From contig JAEWYW010000050.1 in NCBI GenBank assembly GCA_023458535.1, positions 1 through 34,115 on the forward strand: 34,115 nucleotides of DNA, given 5' to 3'. Source of the stretch: Bacteroidota bacterium. Lineage in GTDB: Bacteria; Bacteroidota; Bacteroidia; Flavobacteriales; Weeksellaceae. Below the pieces are notes generated by a model that had not been told where the DNA came from, did no database searches, and was given only the letters and a program-made list of their open reading frames with translations. Made by a program: the position numbers and the translations under genes. How positions within the stretch are numbered: the first letter of the stretch is position 1; every line of letters begins with the position of its first letter. Positions 14,368 through 22,511 of the stretch are shown here, piece by piece.

Positions 14368-16038
14368 TTATTCTTCTGTTCTATCTTTTTTAAAAAGCTT
14401 CATAATATACTCCCAGCCAAAGAAAACAATCAATATTAACGCAGCAACCCACCAATAGGATGTTTTGTTGGGATCGCCGGTATTAGCGGCCTTGAACATT
14501 CTGTCCCAACGAATTCTTTTACCATCTGCTTGATAGGTAGAACTTGCATCGCTGAACAAGCCTTCAACACTTAACCAAGTAAACATTGGTTTCCCGACAA
14601 TATACTGTTCTGGAACAAATCCAAAATATCTTGAATCTAAAGAGGCATCTCTGTTATCACCAATCATCATATAGTAATCTTGCTGAACAGTGTACTGGTT
14701 TGTTTCTTTACCATTGATGAAAAACTTGCCATTTTTCACCTCAAAATCATTATTCTCGTATTGAGAAATTAACTTCTGGTACTCCGGTAAGTTATCTGCA
14801 GTTAAGGTAATTACATCACCTTTTTTAGGAACTCTCAGGGGCCCATACCAATCTTGGTTCCAAGGTTGGTTAATAGGGAATATACTTCCTGAAACATTAA
14901 GCTTTTTACTGTAAATCAATTTTTGTTGAGCTATTGAAGCGTTCATATCTGGATAATAGTTCAAATCTGCTCTGCCTTTTTCCTCTATGATAGGCTGAAT
15001 GGTTTTTACCTGAGGTAAGCTACCAATGTCCTTTGCTAATTGATCCGTTAAACCTTGAAATCTATAATTGTAACCTCCTTGAGTCTGACTTTCTTCTACG
15101 GGTAAAAATCCATACGTTTTATACAATGCGGGAATATCCAACTGCGAGCCTGTTTCTACATTATAAGCCTGTTGAACTTCAGCATCTGCCAATCTTTTTT
15201 CTGGCTGACCATTAATAAATAATTTTCCTGCTTTAAATTCTATCAGATCCCCCCCAACAGCGACACAACGCTTCACGTAGGGATCTTTTCTATCGATAGC
15301 GGTATGCACAGAATCTCCTGGATAATTGAATACAACGATATCATTCTTTTCTACTTTCTCCCAACCTGGAAGTCTCAAATAGGGTAATTTCACAGCATCT
15401 ACATAAGACTTTGGATCGTCTTTAGGATTGTTAGGCTCACCAGTATCGAAAATGGTACCCTGTAAAAATGGAATGGCTAAAGGACGCATTGGCATTCTGT
15501 AGCCGTAGTTTAGTTTATTAACGAAAAGAAAATCGCCTACCAATAACGTTCTTTCCATGGAACCTGTCGGAATACCAAATGGTTGCGTGATGAATGTATG
15601 GATGATGGTTGCGAAAACAACAGCAAAAGTTACAGAACCGATAAAAGTATCTTTCTTTTTTTCTTTTTCTTCTCCTCCAATATTGAATAATGGATCTTCA
15701 GTTTCAACTTCGGCATCTTTGGAATAGTTGACTGTAGCCATATAAATAAACGGCAACAGAACAGTTAAAATTTGATTTTGAATTAATTTTTTACCAAAGT
15801 GCTTCATTAAATACAAATGAAATACCGACATCATGATGGGACCAACAATCGGCAGATATGCCATTGCGCACCACCATTTAGGATGTTTGGTTTCCTTGAG
15901 AATGATGAAGTAATTATAAAAAGGGACGAATGCCAATAATGGACTGTAACCCATTTTTTTGAATAATTTCCAAGTACTGATTCCCATCGCTAAAGAAAGA
16001 ATGAGCACGTACATGGTATAGGTTAAAAAATAATTCAT
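14368..16038 (-). CDS. lepB: Signal peptidase I
   Basis: The enzyme removes signal peptides from exported proteins, many of which are encoded in this window. The S26 catalytic Ser160 lies in IPTGSMERTL and the general base Lys256 in YVKRCVAVGGD. The conserved box GDNRDASLDSRYFG is at 460-473. At 556 aa it is much longer than E. coli LepB. It has extra hydrophobic helices before the catalytic domain (about 1-105), a long insertion between Lys256 and the final box, and a C-terminal transmembrane helix (about 528-547). This architecture is usual in Flavobacteria. It follows dapB after 80 bp on the same strand and is closed by a terminator. Confidence 0.96.
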   Translation of the reverse strand: MNYFLTYTMYVLILSLAMGISTWKLFKKMGYSPLLAFVPFYNYFIILKETKHPKWWCAMAYLPIVGPIMMSVFHLYLMKHFGKKLIQNQILTVLLPFIYMATVNYSKDAEVETEDPLFNIGGEEKEKKKDTFIGSVTFAVVFATIIHTFITQPFGIPTGSMERTLLVGDFLFVNKLNYGYRMPMRPLAIPFLQGTIFDTGEPNNPKDDPKSYVDAVKLPYLRLPGWEKVEKNDIVVFNYPGDSVHTAIDRKDPYVKRCVAVGGDLIEFKAGKLFINGQPEKRLADAEVQQAYNVETGSQLDIPALYKTYGFLPVEESQTQGGYNYRFQGLTDQLAKDIGSLPQVKTIQPIIEEKGRADLNYYPDMNASIAQQKLIYSKKLNVSGSIFPINQPWNQDWYGPLRVPKKGDVITLTADNLPEYQKLISQYENNDFEVKNGKFFINGKETNQYTVQQDYYMMIGDNRDASLDSRYFGFVPEQYIVGKPMFTWLSVEGLFSDASSTYQADGKRIRWDRMFKAANTGDPNKTSYWWVAALILIVFFGWEYIMKLFKKDRTEE

Positions 16039-16058
16039 ATCTTTTTTTTAAGCTTTCA

Positions 16059-16078
16059 TTCAATATAATATTATTGAA
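16059..16078. repeat. 20-bp near-palindrome upstream of lepB
   Basis: TTCAATA (16059-16065) and TATTGAA (16072-16078) are exact reverse complements around TAATAT, 20 nt before the lepB start in the dapB-lepB gap. It may be an operator or a weak processing hairpin; the AT-rich sequence makes chance occurrence possible. Confidence 0.35.
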
Positions 16079-16118
16079 CAGTTTGATTAGTTAAAATTTT
16101 TTCTGATTTGTTACAGAT

Positions 16119-16820
16119 TCAGATTCCCAACACATCTTTCATGGTAAAATTACCTCTTTTACCCACGATCCATTCTGCGGCAATCACCGCACCCAAAGCA
16201 AATCCGTTTCTACTGTAAGCGGTATGTTTGAGCTCGATTTCATCCACCTCGCTTCTGTAGAAAACACTGTGTGTTCCAGGAACTTCTCCTTCACGGATGG
16301 CAAAAATCCCCAGCTGATTACCTTCTGTTTCTTCGAGCTTCCAGGCATCGTATTTTGAATTATTTTTGATAATCCCTTCAGCAATAGAAATGGCTGTTCC
16401 ACTGGGCGCATCTAATTTATGGATGTGATGAATTTCCTCTAACTGACAGGAATATTCGCCTACATTTTGCATTAATGCAGCCACTTTCTCATTCAGAGCA
16501 AAAAAGAGGTTAACTCCCAAACTAAAATTTGAACCGTAAATAAAAGCCGTGTCATTTTCCACAGCAATTTTTTCAGCTTCTGGTTTATGTTCCAACCATC
16601 CTGTTGTTCCGCTCACTACAGGAATCTGCAGTTCCAGACAGTTTTTTATATTCTGGAAAGCTACCTCAGGAAGAGAAAATTCTATCACCACATCGGGATT
16701 ATTCAAGTTCTCTTGGGTAGGTGTTTCCTTGAGGCGGGCAACAATTTCATGACCTCTTTTGGTGGCCACTTCATCGATAATTTTGCCCATTTTACCGTAA
16801 CCTACTAATGCAATCTTCAT
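16119..16820 (-). CDS. dapB: 4-hydroxy-tetrahydrodipicolinate reductase
   Basis: The enzyme makes tetrahydrodipicolinate with NAD(P)H in the lysine/diaminopimelate pathway, supplying peptidoglycan. The N-terminal nucleotide fold starts VGYGKMGK (7-12), SGTTGW is at 70-75, and the catalytic site HHIHKLDAPSGT has His131 and Lys135. The 233-aa length is short compared with E. coli but usual in Bacteroidetes. It begins 6 bp after the DUF5683 gene, making it the last gene of the parA-parB-DUF5683-dapB run. Confidence 0.96.
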   Translation of the reverse strand: MKIALVGYGKMGKIIDEVATKRGHEIVARLKETPTQENLNNPDVVIEFSLPEVAFQNIKNCLELQIPVVSGTTGWLEHKPEAEKIAVENDTAFIYGSNFSLGVNLFFALNEKVAALMQNVGEYSCQLEEIHHIHKLDAPSGTAISIAEGIIKNNSKYDAWKLEETEGNQLGIFAIREGEVPGTHSVFYRSEVDEIELKHTAYSRNGFALGAVIAAEWIVGKRGNFTMKDVLGI

Positions 16821-16826
16821 TGTTTT

Positions 16827-17471
16827 TTAGAAGCTATAATTAATACTTAATCCTGTTTTAGGTGATTGAAAACCATTTCTATCGTAAATAAGATCAGGCC
16901 TGATCGTTAAATCTGGGTCTTTTCGCCCCTCATACAAATGGGCATCTACCACCGCATCAACGATATTTAAAATATAAATAAGTCCTGTAATGGCAATGGC
17001 ATAATCCCGCTGTCGTTTTGCTCTATCTTGTGCATTTCCCAATGCTCTTGCATCTAACCACGGATGTTCATCATTAAACTCGTTGGGTACGCCATTAATT
17101 TTTGCAACGAAATAGCCTCGGTATTTTTTATACTGATTATCGCTCCAAACTGCGTAACCAATACCTGCACCTACTGCTCCCCAAACGATGGGTATTTTCC
17201 AATATTTTCGGTTATAGAATTGTCCGAGACCTGGTAAAACTGCTGAATACAAACCAGCTTTAGTGGGATTGTATTTCATGGGAGCAACTGCCTTTGCAGG
17301 AGCATTGGCACTTTCTATTTCTGCTAGAACTTTGCCTTCAGATTTAGGAATCTCAGCAGAGATACTGTCTTTAGGATGATTTTCAACCCGAATGGTATCC
17401 GCCTTTGGATCTACCTGTGCAGAGGTAAAAACAAAACTAAACATCAAAAAGACAAATAGTATATATTTCAT
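16827..17471 (-). CDS. DUF5683-type membrane protein
   Basis: A signal peptide (to about residue 19) is followed by a low-complexity stretch. Then comes the family core, which begins NPTKAGLYSAVLPGLGQFYN and runs through KIPIVWGAVGAGIGYAVW into a second hydrophobic segment (YAIAITGLIYILNIVDAVVD). The function is unknown. The gene abuts parB with zero spacing and is 6 bp from dapB. I recall DUF5683 proteins sitting beside parAB in other Flavobacteria, which would hint at a link between segregation and the envelope. Confidence 0.85.
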   Translation of the reverse strand: MKYILFVFLMFSFVFTSAQVDPKADTIRVENHPKDSISAEIPKSEGKVLAEIESANAPAKAVAPMKYNPTKAGLYSAVLPGLGQFYNRKYWKIPIVWGAVGAGIGYAVWSDNQYKKYRGYFVAKINGVPNEFNDEHPWLDARALGNAQDRAKRQRDYAIAITGLIYILNIVDAVVDAHLYEGRKDPDLTIRPDLIYDRNGFQSPKTGLSINYSF

Positions 17472-18362
17472 TTATTTAATATGAGATAAAATTTGCTGAA
17501 GCTCGTCTTCATTTTTAAAATCTAAAACGATTTTTCCCTTCTTACCGCTCCCGGAAGATTTAATTTCAACATTTACTTCCAGTAAATCTGAAAGTTCTTT
17601 CTGAGCCTTCTTTAAATGATTTGCCAACAATGGTTTTTCTTTTTTTACAACCTCTTCATTCGGCTTCTTTAAAGATGCTGAAGCCTGTTCTGCCTGTCGT
17701 ACATTGAGATGCTCTTTAATAATTTTATCAAACAGTATCTTTTGAAGTTCTTCATCATCCAAACTTATAATGGCACGACCATGACCTGCGGATATCTCAC
17801 CACTTCTGATAGCATTCTGCACCTCTGGATTCAATCTCAGCAAACGTATAGAATTGGTAATGGTACTTCTGTCCTTTCCTATCCTATTGCTTAAATTTTC
17901 CTGAGTGAGTCCTATTTCTTCCAATAATCTTTGGTAGGTTAAAGCCACCTCAATCGCATCTAAATCCTCCCTTTGGATATTTTCTACCAAGGCCATTTCT
18001 AACAGCTCTTGATCGTTCACCAAACGGATATATGCAGGAATGGATTTTAAACCTGCTATTTTACTCGCACGATAACGTCTTTCCCCAGAGATGATCTCGA
18101 ATTTTTCACCATCTTTTCTTAAAGTGATGGGCTGAATAACCCCTAAATTTTTAATGGATTGCGCCAGATCATTCAATGCTTTTTCATCGAAGTAAGTTCT
18201 GGGCTGAGTAGCATTGGGATAGATATCATCGATTGATATTTCCACAATATTTCCCATCAATTGTTCTGCTCCTTCATCTGTAGCTGTATTGATGGTTGCT
18301 TTAGACTCGGCATTTAAAATTGCACCTAATCCTCGCCCCATCGCTCTTTTCTTATCCTTCAT
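17472..18362 (-). CDS. parB: Chromosome partitioning protein ParB
   Basis: A CTPase/DNA clamp that loads at parS and organises the origin region. ParB box I (QPRTYF, about 53-58) and box II (GERRYRA, 93-99, the CTP-binding arginine motif) are present. A helix-turn-helix (LTQENLSNRIGKDRSTITNS) follows, then a C-terminal dimerisation region rich in K and E. It is 296 aa and starts 24 bp after parA. I saw no full match to the canonical 16-bp parS sequence (TGTTnCACGTGAAACA) in the window. Confidence 0.96.
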   Translation of the reverse strand: MKDKKRAMGRGLGAILNAESKATINTATDEGAEQLMGNIVEISIDDIYPNATQPRTYFDEKALNDLAQSIKNLGVIQPITLRKDGEKFEIISGERRYRASKIAGLKSIPAYIRLVNDQELLEMALVENIQREDLDAIEVALTYQRLLEEIGLTQENLSNRIGKDRSTITNSIRLLRLNPEVQNAIRSGEISAGHGRAIISLDDEELQKILFDKIIKEHLNVRQAEQASASLKKPNEEVVKKEKPLLANHLKKAQKELSDLLEVNVEIKSSGSGKKGKIVLDFKNEDELQQILSHIK

Positions 18363-18386
18363 ATTTAATGTATCGATTTAATACGA

Positions 18387-19160
18387 TTAATTTTTAACTA
18401 ATTTTTCGTTTTTCAACAGTACTTCTTCAGCCAACTGCAGGTATTGTATTGCACCCTTGCTTTCTGCGTCGTAATTCAGAATACTTTCCCCAAAACTTGG
18501 TGCTTCACTCAGTCTAACATTTCTGCTGATGACCGTTTCGAAAACCATCTCTGGGAAGTGCGAATTTACTTCTTCAACCACCTGATTCGACAACCTCAAT
18601 CTGCTGTCGTACATGGTTAACAGCAAACCTTCAATATCTAAATCTTTGTTATGAATTTTCTGAACGTTTTTAATGGTATTCAAAAGCTTGCCTAAACCTT
18701 CCAACGCGAAATACTCACATTGTATAGGAATTATTACAGAATCCGCAGATGTAAGCGCATTAATAGTTATTAAACCTAAACTTGGTGCACAATCAATGAT
18801 AATATAATCATATTCGTCTTTTACCGATTTCAAAGCTTCTTTCAACATGTATTCTCGGTTATCGCGATCTACAAGTTCAATTTCAGCCGCAACCAAATCA
18901 ATATGAGAAGGAATAATATCCACATTGGGAGTGCTCGTTTTCTGTATACAGTCTTTTGTTCCTGCGGAATGTTCAAGCAGGTCGTAAGTAGAATGTTTTA
19001 CTTCTTCTACACCCAAACCAGAGGTAGCATTTGCCTGAGGGTCGGCATCAATCAACAGTACTTTTTTCTCTAAAACACCCAATGCAGCAGCCAAGTTTAC
19101 TGCTGTTGTTGTTTTGCCCACTCCACCTTTCTGATTGGCTATCCCTATGATTTTTCCCAT
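18387..19160 (-). CDS. parA: Chromosome partitioning ATPase ParA (Soj-like)
   Basis: A deviant Walker A motif KGGVGKTTTAVN lies at residues 11-22 and IDCAPSLGLITINAL forms the Walker B region. At 257 aa and lacking an N-terminal DNA-binding extension, it is the chromosomal (type Ib/Soj) rather than the type Ia plasmid form. It drives origin segregation with ParB. It heads the parA-parB-DUF5683-dapB operon, and a good -7 box lies just upstream. Confidence 0.96.
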   Translation of the reverse strand: MGKIIGIANQKGGVGKTTTAVNLAAALGVLEKKVLLIDADPQANATSGLGVEEVKHSTYDLLEHSAGTKDCIQKTSTPNVDIIPSHIDLVAAEIELVDRDNREYMLKEALKSVKDEYDYIIIDCAPSLGLITINALTSADSVIIPIQCEYFALEGLGKLLNTIKNVQKIHNKDLDIEGLLLTMYDSRLRLSNQVVEEVNSHFPEMVFETVISRNVRLSEAPSFGESILNYDAESKGAIQYLQLAEEVLLKNEKLVKN

Positions 19161-19180
19161 GCTCGTTTTGCTTTAAACAC

Positions 19181-19210
19181 CAAAAATACGTTTTTTTTAT
19201 TTTCCGCAAG
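19181..19210 (-). promoter_or_regulatory. Promoter of the parAB operon
   Basis: The minus strand reads CTTG (19207-19210), 18 nt, then TATTTTTG (19181-19188), a full match to TAnnTTTG with a near-consensus -33. The -7 box ends 20 nt before the parA start. Confidence 0.65.
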
Positions 19211-19265
19211 AAAATAGATATTCACAAAATAGCTTCAAAAAGCATATTTTCAGCGAGTTAAGCCC

Positions 19266-19304
19266 AAAAAAAATTATCCACAAAATCTTGGATTATGTGG
19301 ATAA
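19266..19304 (-). terminator. Terminator of the TonB gene, arms are perfect DnaA boxes
   Basis: TTATCCACA (19274-19282) and TGTGGATAA (19296-19304) pair perfectly. Four further pairs (AATC/GATT) after one A-A mismatch leave a 3-nt loop, and the minus strand ends in eight T. It lies 22 nt past the TonB stop, so termination is the simplest reading. Each arm is also the exact consensus DnaA box. Confidence 0.75.
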
Positions 19305-19326
19305 CTTCTTTATAAAATTAAAATGA

Positions 19327-20163
19327 TCATTCAAATTTCATGGAAACTGGGAATTTAAAATAACTTCTAACAGAACTTCCTTGCAGTTTTCCTGCAGTCC
19401 ATTTTCCGCGAATAGCTTTTACAGCTCGCATTGCTTCGCTGTTAAAGGATGCATCTTTACCGTCTGCTTTGATATTAGAAATACTTCCATCTTTTTCTAC
19501 AACAAACGTAAGCGTCGTTTTTAATGTTTCCCCACTTCCATCAAAGGAAGAACCATCAAACTGATTAAGGAATTTATCTCTAAAAGCATTTAAGCCACCG
19601 TCAAACTTTGCCTCAACATCTGGAATTACAATTTCATTGACAACTGGTTTTACTACAGGAGGGTCTGAGATTACTTTTCCACCTCCGTCACCAGCAGGCA
19701 CCACATATACTGGCGGTTTTGCGGTGATTGTTGGCGCTTCACCATCTTTATCCACCAACCCTGGAACCGCTGTACTGTAATCATCATTTTTTACGCCTGG
19801 CTTTTCCTTTTGTGTTAATTGAGCCACTGGCGTAGGAACTGAGGTATCTATTGTTTTTTGATTATTGATAGGTTGTACTGGCTCAACCGGTGGTATCACT
19901 TCAGGTCTATCCGGTCGATCTACTTCGTCTAACTTAAAAATAGTTGGTCCAGGTTCTTGTGTAATAACATCATCAGTTTTAAAACTATTGATGACAAAAG
20001 GCGTAATTGCCACTGCAGCAAAAAATGCAACACCAACAAACATGGCTTTTGTTAATATCCTGTCGGCATCGTGTCGCAGCGCATAGGCTCCGTATTCTTT
20101 GTTACGACCTTTAAATAAAATTTCATCCAACTGAAATTCTGTGTTTTGAAAAAATTTGCTCAT
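19327..20163 (-). CDS. TonB-family energy transducer
   Basis: An inner membrane protein coupling the proton motive force to outer membrane receptors. A cytoplasmic N-terminus (FKGRNKEYGAYALR, typical of Bacteroidetes TonB proteins) precedes one transmembrane segment at about 41-60. A Pro-rich periplasmic spacer follows (RPDRPEVIPPVEPVQP) and then a C-terminal TonB domain from about residue 188 to the end (TLTFVVEKDGSISN, FKFPVSMKFE). No exbB or exbD is adjacent. It has its own 171-bp upstream gap beyond the purA terminator, and its own terminator. Confidence 0.92.
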   Translation of the reverse strand: MSKFFQNTEFQLDEILFKGRNKEYGAYALRHDADRILTKAMFVGVAFFAAVAITPFVINSFKTDDVITQEPGPTIFKLDEVDRPDRPEVIPPVEPVQPINNQKTIDTSVPTPVAQLTQKEKPGVKNDDYSTAVPGLVDKDGEAPTITAKPPVYVVPAGDGGGKVISDPPVVKPVVNEIVIPDVEAKFDGGLNAFRDKFLNQFDGSSFDGSGETLKTTLTFVVEKDGSISNIKADGKDASFNSEAMRAVKAIRGKWTAGKLQGSSVRSYFKFPVSMKFE

Positions 20164-20334
20164 CTCTAAGACTTTTTAATAATTAGTATTGAATAAAACA
20201 CGACATGGATAATAGTTTTTCAATATTCTACGAAAATGTTTAATTATATAACAAAGATTTTGCCAATTTTATAACAAATCACCATTTATTTAATGTTTTT
20301 TTAAGAATATGCAATTAAACCGATATGCAATCAA

Positions 20335-20366
20335 TAACAAAAGTCCTGTAATTGCTTACAGGACTT
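20335..20366 (-). terminator. Terminator of purA
   Basis: A 10-bp perfect stem (AAGTCCTGTA with TACAGGACTT, 20341-20366) around a 6-nt loop. On the minus strand it is followed by TTGTTATT. It lies 30 nt past the purA stop. Confidence 0.85.
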
Positions 20367-20396
20367 GGTTTGTATTTTAGAAAAAAAAAGGATTGA

Positions 20397-21683
20397 TTAA
20401 AAAAGCTCTTTTCTGATAATATTCTGGCTTCTCTCCGGACCAACAGAAACCAAATACACATTGATACCCAAATAATTCTCGATAAACTCGATGTATTTTT
20501 TTGCATTCAATGGAAGTTCATCGTAAGATCTCACATTGGTTAAATCTTCATCCCAACCTTCTAATTCCTCATAAATAGGTTCGTAGTTGTACAATTTAGT
20601 AGTCGAAGAGGTAAAATAATCAATAATTTTCCCATCTTCAGTTTTATATTTTGTTACGATTTTTAAAGGTTTAATACCCGTGAGCACATCTAGCTTGGTA
20701 ATTACCAAATTATTGATTCCATTAATCATACAAGCATGCTTCAAAGAAACCAGATCCAACCAGCCTGTTCTTCTCGGACGACCGGTCGTCGCACCAAACT
20801 CACCACCAATTTGACGGATTTTTTCACCTAATTCATTATCCAATTCAGATGGGAAAGGTCCGCTTCCTACTCTCGTACAATATGCTTTTGCAACACCAAT
20901 CAAATTCTGAAGGGATGTTGGAGGTACACCAGCACCTGTACAAACACCACCCGTGGAAGGCGAAGAAGAAGTAACATAAGGATAAGTTCCAAAATCAATA
21001 TCAAGCATTAATGCCTGTGCTCCTTCGAAAAGGATGTTTTTACCATCGTGAATGGCTTGATTAAGCTCTAACTCTGTATCAACAATTCTGTCTTTTAATT
21101 TTTCACCTAAAGCAATAAATTCATTGTACATTTCCTCAACATCCATTGCTGGTTTTTCGAAATATTTTTCAAAAAGGGAATTTTTTACTTTTAGGTTTTT
21201 TTCAATTTTTTCGCGAAGAATTTCTGGATTTAAAAGGTCAACCATACGAATTCCCACTCTTGCGATTTTATCTTCGTAGCAAGGGCCAATACCTTTTTTT
21301 GTGGTACCAATATGCGTTCCGTCTTGCTCTTCCTCACGATAAGTATCCAACATAATATGGTATGGCATAATTACGTGAGCTCTTCTGCTGATGAAAATAT
21401 GGTCTGTCTTCAAACCTTTACTTTCAATTTGTGCAATTTCTTTTAAAAACGCCTTTGGATTTACCACTACTCCGTTGGCGATAATACACTTTCCTCTGCA
21501 CTGCAGCACGCCAGATGGCAACAAATGAAGCACAAATTTCTCATCGCCCACATACACGGTATGGCCAGCGTTATCTCCTCCCTGAAAACGAACTACATAA
21601 TCGGATTTTGCAGATAAAACATCTGTAATTTTCCCTTTACCTTCGTCTCCATATTGAAGACCTACAACTACGTAAGTTGACAT
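20397..21683 (-). CDS. purA: Adenylosuccinate synthetase
   Basis: Converts IMP, aspartate and GTP to adenylosuccinate, the committed step to AMP. The GTP-binding GDEGKGK is at residues 12-18, the GDNAGHTVYVG region follows, and TGRPRRTGWLD and TKLDVLTG are present near the C-terminal half. The length (428 aa) is normal. It is divergent from hpt, so two purine genes share one 161-bp regulatory region. Its promoter is visible at 21711-21742. Confidence 0.97.
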   Translation of the reverse strand: MSTYVVVGLQYGDEGKGKITDVLSAKSDYVVRFQGGDNAGHTVYVGDEKFVLHLLPSGVLQCRGKCIIANGVVVNPKAFLKEIAQIESKGLKTDHIFISRRAHVIMPYHIMLDTYREEEQDGTHIGTTKKGIGPCYEDKIARVGIRMVDLLNPEILREKIEKNLKVKNSLFEKYFEKPAMDVEEMYNEFIALGEKLKDRIVDTELELNQAIHDGKNILFEGAQALMLDIDFGTYPYVTSSSPSTGGVCTGAGVPPTSLQNLIGVAKAYCTRVGSGPFPSELDNELGEKIRQIGGEFGATTGRPRRTGWLDLVSLKHACMINGINNLVITKLDVLTGIKPLKIVTKYKTEDGKIIDYFTSSTTKLYNYEPIYEELEGWDEDLTNVRSYDELPLNAKKYIEFIENYLGINVYLVSVGPERSQNIIRKELF

Positions 21684-21710
21684 ATATTTTTACTTTTTTT
21701 TAGATTTCCA

Positions 21711-21742
21711 CAAATTTAATTTTTAATTGAAAGGTGACCAAA
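21711..21742 (-). promoter_or_regulatory. Promoter of purA
   Basis: The minus strand reads TTTG (21739-21742), 20 nt, then TAAATTTG (21711-21718), close to the Bacteroidetes TTTG-N19-TAnnTTTG consensus. A DnaA-box-like TGTGGATAA lies just upstream at 21746-21754. Confidence 0.65.
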
Positions 21743-21756
21743 TTATGTGGATAATT
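21741..21756. promoter_or_regulatory. Dyad containing a DnaA box in the purA-hpt gap
   Basis: AATTAT-GTGG-ATAATT is a perfect 6-bp dyad, and it contains TGTGGATAA (21746-21754), the exact reverse complement of the consensus DnaA box TTATCCACA. It abuts the purA -33 element and could bind DnaA or another regulator. Chance is possible in an AT-rich gap. Confidence 0.4.
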
Positions 21757-21796
21757 AATTCAATTAACTGCTGAAAATCAAGTCTTGAAATGAAAT

Positions 21797-21827
21797 TTTA
21801 TTATCAAGTTAGAAATGCGTAAATTTG
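21797..21827 (+). promoter_or_regulatory. Promoter of hpt
   Basis: TTTA (21797-21800), 19 nt, then TAAATTTG (21820-21827). The -7 box is flanked as CGTAAATTTGCG, identical over 12 nt to the ahcY -7 region. Confidence 0.65.
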
Positions 21828-21844
21828 CGCTCTGGAATTATTGT

Positions 21845-22399
21845 ATGGAAACCATCAAAATACACGATAAAGAATTTGTTCCTTATCTTAAAAACGACGA
21901 ACTACAAGAAATTGTAAAAGCTACTGCATTGAAAATTCACGAGGATTACAAGAACGAAATCCCTGTTTTTATAGGGGTTTTAAATGGTGTGATCATGTTT
22001 TTCTCAGATTTAATGAAGCACTATCCTGGCAACTGCGAAATAGCTTTCATACAGATGAGTTCCTACGCAGGTACTGAATCTACAGGTATTGTTTATCAGA
22101 AAATGGAACTTACCAAAGACATTAAAGACAGGCATATTATTTTGGTGGAAGACATAGTAGATACAGGAAATACTGTGGAAAGTTTGTTTAAATATTTTAA
22201 AGAAACACAAAGACCAAAATCTGTAAAAATAGCATCACTTCTTTTAAAGCCTGAAGTTTATAAAAAAGAATTTAAGATAGATTATGTTGGAAAAGAGATT
22301 CCTAACAAATTTGTTTTAGGCTATGGTTTAGATTATGATGAATTGGGAAGAAACTTAGGTGATCTCTACCAATTATCTGAAGGAAGAATCAATAAATAA
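21845..22399 (+). CDS. hpt: Hypoxanthine phosphoribosyltransferase
   Basis: A purine salvage enzyme joining hypoxanthine (and usually guanine) to PRPP. The PRPP-binding signature VEDIVDTGNT is at residues 101-110, and the MSSY loop region precedes it. ATG 21845 (184 aa) is preferred over the in-frame ATG at 21815, because 21815 lies upstream of the -7 promoter box at 21820-21827 and could not be in the transcript. IMP made here feeds the divergently transcribed purA. The adk gene follows after 112 bp. Confidence 0.94.
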   Translation: METIKIHDKEFVPYLKNDELQEIVKATALKIHEDYKNEIPVFIGVLNGVIMFFSDLMKHYPGNCEIAFIQMSSYAGTESTGIVYQKMELTKDIKDRHIILVEDIVDTGNTVESLFKYFKETQRPKSVKIASLLLKPEVYKKEFKIDYVGKEIPNKFVLGYGLDYDELGRNLGDLYQLSEGRINK

Positions 22400-22511
22400 A
22401 ACATTGCAGAAGCTATCGGTTTTTGCTTGTAGCTTTTGAAATTCAAATAATATAATATTAATAAAGCAATAGCAAAAGCAGACTTTTTATTGCGGAAAGC
22501 ACATCAACATT

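Noticed and set aside
19161..19326. Full replication origin between parA and the TonB gene
   Set aside because: Only two perfect DnaA boxes and one near match are present, and the two perfect ones are explained by a terminator hairpin; no box cluster or AT-rich unwinding repeats can be shown. Kept as a finding, not as a feature.
21815..21844. In-frame ATG extension of hpt by 10 residues
   Set aside because: It lies upstream of the -7 box at 21820-21827 and so is unlikely to be in the mRNA; ATG 21845 fits the family.
22407..22439. Hairpin after hpt (CAGAAGCTA with TAGCTTTTG)
   Set aside because: The stem has a wobble, a 14-nt loop and no real T-run, so I do not call it a terminator.
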